Origin: Argyresthia goedartella
Lineage: Eukaryota > Arthropoda > Insecta > Lepidoptera > Argyresthiidae
Reading direction: 5' to 3'
Length of the DNA stretch: 64,000 nucleotides
NCBI GenBank assembly: GCA_949825045.1
Contig: OX463809.1
Coordinates: forward strand, 27,501 to 91,500
The translations under genes and the position numbers were made by a program. The notes under the pieces were generated by a model. The model was not told the DNA's origin. It saw only the letters and a program-made list of their open reading frames with translations, and ran no database searches. Shown in pieces: positions 51,391 to 62,219 of the stretch (position 1 is its first letter; the number at the start of each line of letters is the position of its first letter).

Positions 51391-52680
51391 CATAGTCAGG
51401 TCATAAGTTCTGTCACATGTGCAAAATAATTTAGACATGTTTATTATTTATGTAAACATTTATATAGCAAAATGAACTTAATAAAACATAGTTTCTTATG
51501 GTAATAAAGTTTATTCAAAATGACCCCCGCGATTTTGAATACAGGCCTTTATTCTGCGCGGCCAGTCGTCTATCGCAGCACGAACGAGGTCCATGTCAAT
51601 ATCGGCGGCTGCCTTAATCAAGGATGCCTTGAGTGACTCCAAATCAGGATGAGGCTTTGAGCAGGCCTTTTCCTCCAAGTGTTGCCATATCTTGTAATCT
51701 AACGGACTCAAATCTGGACTGGAGGAGGGCCAGTCTTCGTGCCGGATGAAGTCGATTTCACGCGCCGCCAGCCAGTCTTGTGTGCTTTTCGCTCTATGAG
51801 CTGGCGCAGAATCTTGTTGGAATACTCAGTGCCTGTTATTAAACATGGTATGAGAAACAGGTTCCACAAGGTTCTTGAGGACTGTATTTTGATACACAAC
51901 TGCATTCGTTTTTACGCCTTTCTCACAAAAATGTACCTCAGTTAAGCCCCAATAAGAGACTCCCAACCAAACCATGAGCGAGGATGGAAAATGACCTCGT
52001 TGGACACGCGGAATACGGTTGCTCGCTTCTTCACTGCTGTGTGCGTACACCTTATCATTTTGTTTGTTGTAGCTCTCTTCCACGGTGAAAATTTTTCATC
52101 CGAAAAAAGAATTTCCCGATGCTTTTTTCGCGTAGCGCTTCAACAAAGCGCGGCATCTCTTCAGTCTCAGGTCCATTAAACGAGCATTCAAACGATGTCC
52201 TGTTTTTCTTCGATATGCCCTAAGCCCTAAGTCTTCATTTAACACCCTTTTCACTGTGGTCCTGCTTAACCCCATCTGAAGGGCCAACAGTTTCTGCTTA
52301 CGTATGGAATTTCTTCAGAGTTTCTCTGGAGTCCTCTGGAGTCCTAACAGAGCGAGGGCGACCACTTCTTGACCTGTCATCTACACTAGAGTCTTCATTG
52401 TATCGTTTTATGGTACGATAAACGAATCTTTTGGTTATATTCAAATTTTTCAGTAAGTCGAAAATCTGAATTGGCGCGTAACCGCAACGATGCAACGCAA
52501 TAACTGCGACACGGTCTTCTTTAAGTGTCCACTCCATATTTAAAAATGAGGAAAATTCTAAAAAGTACACATTTTTATTTTCATGAAAAATTCGAAATTC
52601 GAATTCAATAAACTTTTTTGTGGCCATCGTTCTAAATTCAAAAGTTTTTATTGTGTGACAGAACTTATGACCTGACTGTG
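51391..52680 (-). mobile_element. maT-like mariner transposon, 1,290 bp
   Basis: Inverted ends CATAGTCAGGTCATAAGTTC (start 51391) and its complement ending CCTGACTGTG at 52680, with one mismatch over about 27 bp. TA duplications lie at 51389-51390 and 52681-52682. The size is normal for a mariner. It carries one transposase gene on the minus strand, broken by frameshifts. It inserted beside the TA microsatellite. Confidence 0.93.
51511..52537 (-). pseudogene. Mariner (D,D37D) transposase, frameshifted
   Basis: Starting at the ATG at 52535-52537 (MEWTLKEDRVAVIALHRCGY), the N-terminal helix-turn-helix is followed by SGRPRSVRTPED. A second helix-turn-helix has MGLSRTTVKRVLNEDLGLRAYR. The catalytic core reads FSDEKIFTVEES (about 52075-52110), QDSAPAHRAKSTQDW (about 51762-51806) and SPDLSPLDYKIWQHLE (about 51680-51710). 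By my count, 37 residues separate the Asp in QD from the Asp in PLD. All three acidic residues are kept. The frame changes near 52290, 52090 and 51830, so no full protein can be made. D,D37D spacing is typical of the maT group known from Lepidoptera and other insects. Confidence 0.88.
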
Positions 52681-53084
52681 TATATATATATTGTATATAT
52701 ATGTAGTTGTATGTAACTATGTAAAAGTATGTTAACTAAAGATAGATACATCATCTGTTTCTGAGATTAGGTGTTAGTAGTAAGCTAAAATAACGTCAGA
52801 GTCGATACTCCCCAAGATAGGGTTTCCCCTGTGTTTTGGGATAAGTAGCGAGGCTCTTCGCTAAAGATATGAACGAAGAAAAATTAGCAGACCAAATCAA
52901 GTACTTTTACAGTTTCAATGAAATGCAGCTATCTAAAACTTAAAGAAAGTAATTTAAAGTTTAAAATTCTTCATTTAGTGCCTAAAATAGTTAGTATTTG
53001 GGTGTGTGTGAGTATTTGTGAGTGTATGTATGGGTATGTGAGATGAGCAAGTGTAGTGGATGTTTGTGAAGTGAGGTCTCTCTG
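52681..53084. other. No recognisable gene
   Basis: AT-rich flank with TATATATAT runs and a GTGAGTATTTGTGAGTGTATG simple region near 53005. No motif is seen. Confidence 0.4.
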
Positions 53085-53850
53085 ACAAGATGTTGTTGCT
53101 TTCTAAAAAGTTCATTAATGGGTTTTTTATTATACGTTCCAAGATTTTAGATATGGATGGAAGGATCGAGATAGGTCTATAGCAGTCGGCACGGTCCCGA
53201 TTAGCCCCTTTATGAATAGGAATCACTACTGACCTCTTCAAAGTATCAGGGAAAATACCAGTATCCAAACAGTGATTAAATATGTAGGACAAATAAGGTA
53301 CTATAATTTTGTTATTTTGCTTTAACATTTTGTTCGGGATATTGTCCCAACCTACTGAGCATTTATCTTTAAGCTGCATGACAAGTCTATTTACCTCATC
53401 ACTGTCCGTACTAATTAAGATGAGCGAGTCTGATCTACTGACTGGCATGACGCTTTTCTAAATTGTTTCCTGATTTTCTATATTTTCTACTAACTTTTTA
53501 CCGACATTGACAAAGTATTCATTAAAAAATTATATTGTTTAAGTAGTAAATGTAATTGTTTTTATGGCTTTCCAAATTTCCTTGCTGTTTGATCCGGCTT
53601 TATTTAATAAAGATTCTTCGTAATTTCTTTTCACTTTCTTTAGTAGGTTGTTGCAAAAATTTCTGTACCTGTGGTAGGTTACTTTTAAGGTCTCATTCTC
53701 TGGGTTTGACATAGACTTTTTATGTAAATTGTCCCTATATCGTAGACATTTTAGCAGACCAGGCGTTAGCCACGCTTTGATGATCCGTTTATTTGAAGGT
53801 ACCTTATGGGTAGTCTTGTTTTTATCCAGTACGGTCTGTATCAATCCAAT
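53085..53850 (-). pseudogene. LINE fragment (endonuclease-RT linker and first RT motifs)
   Basis: The minus strand reads KRIIKAWLTPGLLKCLRYRD and KEIWKAIKTI (53539-53844). After a frameshift in 53449-53539 comes DNIPNKMLKQN, YIFNHCLDTGIFPDTLKRS and then CYRPISILPSISKILERI (about 53135-53190). Homology stops at LSERP near 53090, before motif GFR. The 3' part is missing, which target-primed reverse transcription does not produce, so a later deletion or insertion removed it. Confidence 0.7.
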
Positions 53851-53983
53851 AAATTCATCTAGAGCTGTGTTGGGATCATTTATTTGGTATTTATTTATTT
53901 TTATTTATCAACATAATTTATCTATGCCTTGACAGCCACACCAATAAAATAAAATATTTACAATCCAAATTAAAATTCACAAT
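53851..53983 (-). other. Possible 3' tail of another element
   Basis: In the minus sense the stretch reads TTTTATTTTATTGGTGTGGC followed by ATAAATAAAAATAAATAAATACC, like a retroposon tail with an AT-rich 3' end. No coding part is attached; the assignment is weak. Confidence 0.25.
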
Positions 53984-56432
53984 ATGTCATCAATCATAAA
54001 TCAATTAAATCAAGCTCCGAGTGACTCACTTGCATCAGTTTGCGCCACGATGGGGGTTCCCTTGGGTCAGAGGTCGTTTTATAGATTAGTAGAATCGAAG
54101 GTGCACGATGGTGATCTGAGTGGAGCGGTTCGGGTGTTATTGTCGGACTGTTCCATCGCACCTGATAATGACGAGACCCTGAAATCCTTAAGAGAAAAGC
54201 ATCCTTGTGCTCACCGACCTTTGGACTTTCCTCCTGAACCTGATCCTTCTTCGGTGTGTCTCTCTGTGGAGGTGGGTGACGTTGCGCAGACAATTGCCTC
54301 TTTTAAGAACGGCTCGTCTGGTGGGTTGGATGGTTTGCGCCCTGAGCACCTTAAGGAATTAACGTCTGTAGGGGCTGGTGATGGTGGGGTTGCACTGTTG
54401 AGTTCTCTATGTAACTTGACAAACCACATGTTGAAAGGCGTGATTAATAGGGAGGTGTGCCCTTATATCTATGGAGCCTCTCTTTGTGCTTTGGAGAAGA
54501 AGGATGGGGGCATTCGGCCAATTGCTGTGGGCAGCGTGATTCGGCGTTTGGTGTCAAAGATGTGCTGTCGTGCGGTGAGAGGTGATCAAGCATCGCAGTT
54601 GCAGCCTGAGCAGTTAGGAGTCGGAGTAGCTCTGGGGTGTGAGGCTGCCATTCATGCTACTCGTTCATATGTGAAGAGCAGGGTTGCCTCACATGAAATC
54701 GTTGTTAAGGTGGACGTTAAGAACGCCTTTAATACTGTTGAGCGGGACGTCGTCTTAAGTAGGGTGAAGTCTTGTTGTCCAAATTTGTACCCATACCTGC
54801 ACCAGTGTTACAGTGCCACTAGTAACTTGTTTTTCGGTGGGAGCCTGGTGCAGTCAAAGGTAGGGGTTCAGCAGGGTGATCCCTTGGGTCCTTTTCTCTT
54901 CAGTATGGCAATCCAAGAAGTTGTGGCTTCTTTGCGTTCACCTTTAAACGTGTGGTATTTAGATGATGGCACAATCGGTGGCAGTCCAGAGGTGGTTCTG
55001 GAGGATCTTAGAAGACTGATACTGGGGTTCGGCAAATTAGGGCTTAAGTTGAATACCCAGAAGTGTGAAGTATTTTCTTGTTCAGGACAATTACCTCAAG
55101 AGGTGAGCGACGAAATCCAATCAGTCGTTCCCGGAATCATTCTTAGGAATAAGGTGGATTTCACACTTCTGGGTGCTCCTATTTTCCCGGAGGGCATTCC
55201 CGGAGTATTGCAATCAAAAATTGATATCCTTAAGGCGTCGAAACCACATTTAAAGCAGCTTTCCGCCCATGTTGCCTTGACGATTTTAAAAAGTTGTCTT
55301 TCTTCACCAAGGCTAACTTATTCCATACGGACTGCCCCGATTTGGTTGCACAGGGAGATAACTTCTAAATACGATGCAGTTTTGAAGGATTTGAGAGATG
55401 TCCTCGTCTCAGTGGGTGCAAGCCACGTTGCCCATCAGGTACGGGGGTTTAGGTGTTCGACGCTTGCAGGACACCGAGCTCCCTGGCTTTCTGGCTTCTT
55501 CGCATGGTGTTGTGAACCTCGTTACTCACATCTTGGGTATACATGGTGACGGGTTCCGCATTCCTTTTGCGGGGGAGGCGGAGAGCTTATGGCGTGCCCG
55601 GTGTCCTAGAAGCGACCTGCCGGAAAGGCTATGTAGTCAGCGCTCCTGGGATGAGGTCCTGTGCGAAGTCATTCGTGATGATCTCCTCGCTCATAGTTCG
55701 GGGCCGGAATTGGCGCGCCTGCGTGCCGTTTGTCAGTCCGACTCGGGGTTGTGGCTGCACGCAATGCCTTCTCCCCAGCTGGGAACTTTCCTGGACGACG
55801 ACACTTTGCGCGTGGCAGTCGCTTTGCGTTTGGGCTGCACTATCTGCCAGCCGCATCGATGCGTTTGTGGGGCATGGGTCAATGAGTTGGGTCGCCATGG
55901 CCTACATTGTACCAGGAGCGCTGGCAGGTTTTCGCGGCACCACGCAATAAACGACATCGTTCGTAGGGCTTTGGTATCGGCCAACGTTCCTAGTGTGTTG
56001 GAGCCGCCAGGTTTGTGCCGGTCGGATGGGAAGCGTCCGGACGGCTTGACCCTGGTACCTTGGGAGAAAGGACGTTCCCTGCTATGGGATGCGACCTGCG
56101 TCTGCACCTTTGCAGCCTCCCATGTCGGGTCAACGGCGGCCCGCGCTGGTGCAGCCGCCGAGTCTGCCGCAAGACAGAAGTGCCTTAAGTATGCCGCACT
56201 CACGGGAAGCTACATCTTTGTGCCTCTTGCGCTCGAGACGACTGGGGTTTGGGGGACACAAGGGAAAATATTTACTAAGGATCTGGGGCGCCGTCTAAGG
56301 GATAGAGGATTTGACAACCGCTCTGGGGCATTTCTGATGCAAAGGATCTCTCTGGCGGTGCAGCGGGGAAATGCTGCAAGCGTCATGGGAACCTTAGCGT
56401 CGGCAATGTCCCGGGGTGGTTTATTCGCGTAG
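53984..56432 (+). pseudogene. YLDD reverse transcriptase with C-terminal restriction-like endonuclease, one frameshift
   Basis: The first frame (53984-55549) has GDLSGAVRVLLSD, IAPDNDETLKSL, GLDGLRPEHLKEL, CALEKKDGGIRPIAVGSVIR (the RT fingers), VKVDVKNAFNTV, GVQQGDPLGPFLF near residue 295 and YLDDGT near 324. The second frame (55398-56432) has LPIRYGGLGVRRLQD, a zinc-binding cluster CTICQPHRCVCG with NELGRHGLHC, SAGRFSRHHAINDIVRRAL and RPDGLTL...WDATC (Pro-Asp at 56037-56042, Asp at 56088-56090), then GAAAESAARQKCLKYAAL and LETTGVWG. The layout matches an RLE-type LINE. One frameshift near 55395-55410 is the only break. The first dozen residues (MSSIINQLNQAP) may be flank, and any N-terminal zinc finger is absent. 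Homologous proteins, as I recall, occur in lancelets and cnidarians. Confidence 0.75.
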
Positions 56433-56560
56433 TTGTTTCTTTTAGTGTTTCTATTTTATTTTTAATTCATATATTTTGGTTACTTTCATTGTTAATAAAA
56501 GATTACAAGTTATGACGTAATAAATTATAAATTAAATCAATTAATAAAAAACCCAATTCA
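53984..56560 (+). mobile_element. RLE-type retroelement (RT plus PD-(D/E)XK-like endonuclease), 5'-truncated
   Basis: A plus-strand element with an RT and a C-terminal restriction-like endonuclease instead of an N-terminal AP endonuclease. The 3' UTR after 56432 is AT-rich with AATAAAAG at about 56493. The 3' border with the opposing CR1-like element, whose stop is at 56583, is not sharp. No target site typical of R2 (28S rDNA) is visible, so this is not a normal R2 insertion. I cannot assign a named clade with confidence. Confidence 0.7.
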
Positions 56561-56582
56561 ATGTTATAATTTGACATTACTG

Positions 56583-59380
56583 TCATTCCATCATCTCGCA
56601 GAACCTGCCACACATTCGCACAATGTCCCTCCATGCATCACCAAACAGATCGTTCAGTGGTGCTACCGCCAACAGAGCATTCAGGCTGTCCCGCGCCCGG
56701 ACAAGCGGAGACTGCCGGCGCGCCACCGTGCGGTGCGAGCCGCCCGCTAGCAGCTGGTGCCTGCGCCCGCGTACGTAATTGTCAGGCACAAATAACGCGC
56801 ATACCGCACAGACAAGCGTCGCGCAGTCACTGTCGCCTCGCAACAATCGACACACAGTCAGAAGTTGTTCAGTGTTACGTCTCACCTCTAGTGAGTTATA
56901 TCCAAGCATACCCAATATAAAAGCGGTTGGATAGAGATAAGGGTAGTACCCAAATTTCCTCTTATATAGGTATCGTAAAAAAGCTTTTTGTACCTTCTCG
57001 AGCATAAGGACGTATGAGTTTTCGTGTGGATTCCAAACAACCGAGCTAGATTCCAGTTTGGTTCTCACTAGGGCAGTGTAAAGAAGCTGTACCACACCCA
57101 GATTACGGAATCCCTTACTATTCCGAATCACAAACCCGAATCTTTTAAAGCATTCCTTGGCTAAAGTGCTCATGTGCTCATGAAATGTAAGTTTAGGGTC
57201 AAACGTAACACCGAGATCGTTCATCGAATACACTGGAGTCAAGGACTCCGCGCCGAGTGTATACGTCACGCTTATAGGCCGAGGAGAGCGCGTGAAAGAC
57301 ATTATGCAACATTTTTCACTATTGAATAGGAGTTTGTTGCTCACACTCCATCTATAGACCGCATCTAGATCTTCCTGTAGTAGCTTACAGTCATTTTCTG
57401 ACATTATGGGAAGTACTAGTTTGAGGTCGTCCGCGTACAGTAGGCATTTAGAATATTTTAGCACAGATTCTAGGTCATTTATCATGATGATAAATAACAA
57501 CGGACCAAGAATAGAGCCTTGACTAACACCTGACCGCGTGTGGTACGGCTGGGACTCAAAGCAGCCATGTCGCACAAACTGTTGGCGGTTTTTCAAGTAG
57601 TCAGCAAAGGAGACCAACAGCCTTGGGGCAAATCCTATGGCGCACAATTTCTTCATTAGGGCATCGTTATCAACTCTATCGAACGCCTTACGGAAGTCCA
57701 GATTGGCGACGTCCACCTGACATCCCCGATCCATGCTCTCTGAGACCAAATCGACTAACGTCAGTAAGTTGGTGGTTACTGAGCGACGACTCCTAAATCC
57801 GTGTTGCGAGTCGCACAAATATGGCGCTATCTGTGGATAGATTTTACCGTATATGACTGACTCGAACAATTTTGCCAATGAACTCAGGATCGCAATCGGT
57901 CGATATTGATTTACAGAGGCAGTATCACTAGTCTTGGGTACAGGACTGACTCGAGAGAGCTTCCAGCTGGTGGGGTACTTCCCTTGCTCAAAAGCTAGGT
58001 TGAAGATACAACCTAAAGGCAGTACCAGCTGATCACTATAGGCCTTTAAGAAGTAAGGAGGGACGTTGTCCGGTCCAATTGCGCTCCTTGGCCTTAGTTG
58101 CCTCAGTCCTTTCTCTATATCCCTACGGGAAACATGTGTAATTTGGACGTAGCTAGCAGTACGCGAGTCATCGGATCTGTTTACCAGATCCGGTGCCAGC
58201 GCCGGCTTGTCACTGAGGAAAACGTCGGAGAAGTAGTCTGCAAATGCGGCTGCTGCTTATTCTCCGGCACACTTTTGCCCCTGATGCATGACCCGAGGTT
58301 CGAAACCACCCTTCGATCTGAGGCCGCTCACATGTTTCCAAAACGCGCGTGGGTTGTATCTGATATTACCTTCTAAACTCACCATGTGGTTCATGTAAGC
58401 TGTAGCTATGCGGCACTTAATACTGGCTCTCAGCTCACTGAATGCGGCGTAGTCAGCTGGTCTCTTACATGACTTCCACTTACAATGTAATTTAGCCTTG
58501 GCGGCCAGGTCGTGTATTATATCCCCAGTATACCACACTGGGTAGCGTCTAGTAGGTACACATTTCCTGGATTTTTCGGCACTGTCGCATTGAAAATATC
58601 GTATATGGTGTCGTAAAAACGACCAACTGCCGTGTCCACATCCGGAGCTTCAGCAATATCGTCCCAAGTGACGCTAGACATGTGTTCGTACAGGACTGTG
58701 TGGTTGCCCTTGGCAAAATTCCAGTCATTGTGACCGTCAATGTTGCTGGGATCCAAGCGGAGGTGCGCACGGTTACACCACGGACGCTCTCCGGCAGTAA
58801 TACCACATCAAGCACGCCCCCGTGAGCATTCATCACATCATTCGTCTCAGACATACAACAAACACTCAGAAAATAGCAATAATAAGTAACAATAGACACT
58901 GATGCACTATTCATGTTGAGGTCACCGAGAATAATAAGGTTTCCGTTTAAGGTTGACCTATTTCCTTCCGTTTTGGTGAACCAGCTTAGATATTGGGCAT
59001 CTTTTTCCGCCTGTGAGATTGGTTTCCCGTTCTTCTTTTTACTGGGGTCCACATAGACCACACAGACTGTGAAGTGGACACCATCCAATGTGAAATTGGC
59101 CCAAAGATCTTCGCCATGATCTGTTTCGAGGTCCCGGCATCGGCGTAGTGTGATGCCGGGGCGGGCCGCGAGCAGCACGCCTCCGCACGCGGTGGGGCGA
59201 TCCCGGCGCAGCACGCTTCAACCTCCCGCCATTACCTCAGCATCTCCAACGGATGAGTCCAGGAATGTCTCCGTAGCAGCGACGAGGTCCTGTCCTAGTG
59301 AAGGAAGGTTATTACGCCAGTATTCTAGCCTGCTCTTAATACCTCGAACGTTCTGGTACATAATATCGAGAGTCTTCCCT
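56583..59380 (-). pseudogene. CR1-like ORF2: endonuclease and RT, with nonsense and frameshift changes
   Basis: It starts near LDIMYQNVRGIKSRL (about 59320-59365) with LPSLGQDLVAATETFLD, then a TGA at 59218-59220 in place of a likely Trp before LRRDRPTACGGVLLA. LGDLNMNSAS lies at about 58905-58940 and NAHGGVLDVVLL follows. A frameshift near 58760 passes to LDPSNIDGHNDWNF. Another near 58545 passes to WYTGDIIHDLAAKAK. The RT then runs in one frame: YRPIAILSSLAKLFESV, GFRSRRSVTTNLL, NLDFRKAFDRVDN, GVSQGSILGPLLF, YADD at about 57431-57442 and DLGVTFDPKLTFHEH, to the stop at 56583. Confidence 0.8.
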
Positions 59381-59419
59381 GTGCTGACTCGGAGACTATC
59401 CCCGAGTGCCAGTCTTCGG

Positions 59420-60454
59420 TTGAGCTCCTCGAAAGGGTAGGGCTCCTCCAGGCTTTCACTCTAGCATTTTCAGGCCACATCTCGATAGATGAACATTTTT
59501 CGAAGATATCTGCTGGGATACCTATCTTATAAGATTTATAGTCCCCTTTGGGCTTGAGTTCATCAACTGTTCCTGCTCTCGGTAAGCAAAGCTGCTGGAG
59601 ATAGCTCCTTACTTCGTCAACTCCGGAGAGCATGTTCCAAAGATGGAAATATTTCCGCCGTTCTACTACCTTCAGCGAAGTGACACTAGGTCCAGCAGTA
59701 CAGTACAGGGACCTGGGTTGCCGAACTTTTCTCCGAACTTCTGTCCAACCTTCATCCCCGGATTCCTCGGATGAATTTTGAATGCCTTCCAATGGTGCCG
59801 TCTGTGGTTCCGGTGTCGTTCCGGTGGGTAGAGTTGGCTTGGCATTTTTCAGGCTACTTTTTTATTCTCTCTGCTCTCTTGCTTGTGATGACTAGAGGCC
59901 ATATCTGCATAGGAGTTTTGAGCTTTGGGGCGCGCAGAACTCTTTCTTTGCTCTTCCTCAGCCCTTGCCCGCACTTCTATATTATCCAGCTTGGCAGAGA
60001 CCGCTCCGGTAACCGTCGAGCACTTTTCAATGACCACCTGATGTTGACTCATCGTTGAGGTCAACAAAGCTAGGCTCTCCGCTATATCAGAGATATTTTT
60101 TTTGATATCTCTTATCTCCGCCATTATCTCTAGGAATTCAGTTGTCTTTAAAACATAGTCCTCTTCTTCTGTTTTATTAGACGCTCTTTTCCTATCATTA
60201 ATGAAAGACGCCTTCAATTTTGCGGCTCCTACTGGCGTTTGAGTGTTATCACCGACTTTCTTGATAGAGGCGCGGCACTCTGGACAGGCTCAATTCATCT
60301 TTGCAGCGGGTATAAGTTTATCTGCGCCAGAGATACATAGCAGATGAAATATGTTATTGCATCCTTCTACCATGCACTGAATTCGCTCCTCCGTATCCAT
60401 CAGCAAAACTTGGCATGCATAGCAGTTGCCAGCACCGTGCATCAAGGTACTCAT
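59420..60454 (-). pseudogene. CR1-like ORF1: PHD-type zinc finger, coiled coil, FP-like domain
   Basis: An N-terminal Cys/His cluster reads GNCYACQVLL, then CMVEGCNNIFHLLC and ACPECR, the spacing of a PHD finger. An in-frame TGA at 60290-60292 (codon 55) falls just before the last CPEC. A helical stretch follows (EIRDIKKNISDIAESLALL). Another frame holds GWTEVRRKVRQ, VRSYLQQLCL, YKSYKIGIPADIFEKC and MWPENARVKAW, resembling the baculovirus-FP-like domain found in some insect LINE ORF1 proteins. The frame breaks near 59820-59850. The protein would bind nucleic acid in the element's particle. Confidence 0.75.
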
Positions 60455-60919
60455 TGTTGTGGTTTGTGACCGCTATCCAGGCAAACAGCAATGATAAATT
60501 TCGTTTAGGTTTTCGAACGTTCTCACCTTAGAATTTTTAGCAAACCGTTTCGTTAATCTGTGGTTCTCACAGTTTTTGTGACAGGCCACACTGGTAGCTG
60601 TCAGTTGAGGAGGTGACAGTTTCAGACAGCTGATTTGTGTTATTGTGTGAGGGTCGACGTTGTCTATTTTCTTTGTTCTATTTTCTTTGTTTTATCCCGT
60701 ATATCAGTGTGTGAGAGCAGTTTGAAGTAACGGAAAACAGAAAGTGTACCTGGAAAAGCCTTTTGGTCCCTGGAAAGCTCGTGTTTCTCTGTGTTCACGG
60801 GTTCAGACTCAGCATTGAGGTTAGATGTTCAGTATCTGCTTGTTTTGTCCAATGTAAACCACTTTAAACTGTATTTTAGTATTAATTATGATGGGACGAA
60901 GAAAAAAATCAATGTTTAC
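60455..60919. other. Possible 5' UTR of the CR1-like element and spacer
   Basis: No coding frame. Contains repeated GACAG/CTGTC motifs near 60580-60630 (GACAGGCC, AGCTGTCAGTTG, GTGACAGTTTCAGACAGC). It may be the 5' UTR or flanking DNA; the boundary is not visible. Confidence 0.35.
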
Positions 60920-61332
60920 AAGTAAAGGGCTGTGTTGCCATGCCATTGGTATATGTATGCAAAATTTATATTAATTAGATCATCTGCAAATCCCTGGAAA
61001 TTTATTCTCCTATAGGTACTAGGTGGGACTACGATCTTCTTCTGTTCGAGATCCAGGCAAAGAAGGACAGCTTTGTGATCTGTAGCTGTAGAGTGAAGAA
61101 CAGTTGTAAGGAATTCCTTCTTAGTTTTAACTAGAACATGATCCAAGCATGTGCGACTAGCGTCTCTCGTAAAAAAGGTATGGCCAATAAATAGACCGTA
61201 AGAAGCTAAAATATTCAGGTATGGTTCTGCATCTAGATAATTATTCTCTGGATTGATATCGATATTGATGTCACCCGCTACAATGATATTTTTAAAGGCA
61301 GAGATCTCCTGAATTGTTTCGCTCAGGGATGC
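60920..61332 (-). pseudogene. LINE endonuclease fragment, inverted half
   Basis: The minus strand reads FASLSETIQEISAFKNIIVA, GDINIDINPENNYLD (about 61238-61285), FTRDASRTCLDHVLVKTK, then ATDHKAVLLCLDLEQ near 61050-61095, the end of an AP-like endonuclease. It begins at a short TA run (about 61336-61348), exactly where a plus-strand LINE C-terminus starts. Confidence 0.75.
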
Positions 61333-61810
61333 AAATATATATATATGAAAAATGTGTATTTGTAAAGAGTAATTTACACCTCTATAAAACGTTAGAAAGC
61401 AAACGTCATGCAAATAAGCTCTGTGCTGAGCAACATAGAAGTGCTTACTATGGCGAGAGTATATTCAATATGTCAACCCGAATATTTAACAAGCTTCCGC
61501 AAAATGTTAGAGAAACCGAGCATTTACATGTCTTTAAAAATAAATTTAAAACTCTGCTCGGTAATGCAACTTTTTATGCAGTCAACGAATTCTTGATTTA
61601 CACATGAGAATAATAAATAATTGAATTATATTACGGACTGACATTACAATCATATTTTATTAACCTACATTTGACTTGTAATTAATTTGTGTCTAAAATG
61701 TAATTTGCATACCTATGGTTATATCATGTGAAACTAACATAGATAACTAACATTAGATATTTAAGACACCTTATGTACACCATGATAAGCAAATAAAGTT
61801 TCTATTTCTA
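61333..61810 (+). pseudogene. LINE ORF2 C-terminus and 3' UTR, forward half
   Basis: The plus strand reads ESKRHANKLCAEQHRSAYYG, then FNMSTRIFNKLPQNVRETE and FKTLLGNATFYAVNEFL, the usual end of a CR1/Jockey-type RT protein, stopping at 61605-61607. The 3' UTR ends in AATAAAG at about 61793. It faces the endonuclease fragment head to head. Confidence 0.7.
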
Positions 61811-61835
61811 ATATAAGTTGATGTATTGTACATGC

Positions 61836-61890
61836 GGCTTAACAATAACAGTTTCGTCACTGTTAGTGACGAAACTGTTATTGTTAAGCC
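61836..61890. repeat. Perfect hairpin, 25-bp arms, 5-nt loop
   Basis: Arms 61836-61860 and 61866-61890 are exact reverse complements around TGTTA. With a 2-nt offset the pairing continues for TGTACAT/ATGTACA on the outside. It lies 26 bp beyond the LINE 3' end. Confidence 0.95.
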
Positions 61891-62219
61891 ATGTACAAAT
61901 ATTTTTATAATTACTCAGCTGTACATCAGATCTCTAGGTAGATCCCGATAATTTTCTCATGTGACAGTAACAGTTCCGATACCCCGTCGAGTCGTGGCAG
62001 CTTCTGCCAATCTTGCTGTTACTTTTCTTACCTCGCTCCGTGATGTCATATTTAAAAACTATTTAGTTTCAACTGACCACATGCCCGCGAATACACATAG
62101 AGATGTAGGTATTCCCTCTCTCTCAGCCTACATTTAGTTCCGTAGCTCATTATACTCTCTCGGGAAATCTTAGCGTCTCACCCACGTGAAATAATCTTGC
62201 GAGCAAAAGTCACGTCACG
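61891..62219. other. No recognisable gene
   Basis: Spacer DNA of ordinary composition with no identified motif. Confidence 0.4.

Larger units (their letters stand above)
56583..60454 (-). mobile_element. CR1-like LINE with PHD-type ORF1, decayed
   Basis: A two-ORF element on the minus strand: ORF1 from the ATG at 60452-60454, ORF2 ending at the TGA at 56583-56585. The 5' UTR would lie above 60454, and the 3' UTR below 56583 merges with the opposing element. Order and spacing are complete, but several stops and frameshifts inactivate both ORFs. Confidence 0.8.

Noticed and set aside
51084..51429. Open frames rich in Tyr-Ile
   Set aside because: They are translations of the TA microsatellite.
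55543..56298. Open frames on both strands inside the RLE element
   Set aside because: Shadows of the GC-rich endonuclease coding frame.
53984..56432. A classic R2 element in 28S rDNA
   Set aside because: The RT motifs differ (YLDD, QQGDPLGP) and no rRNA sequence flanks it.
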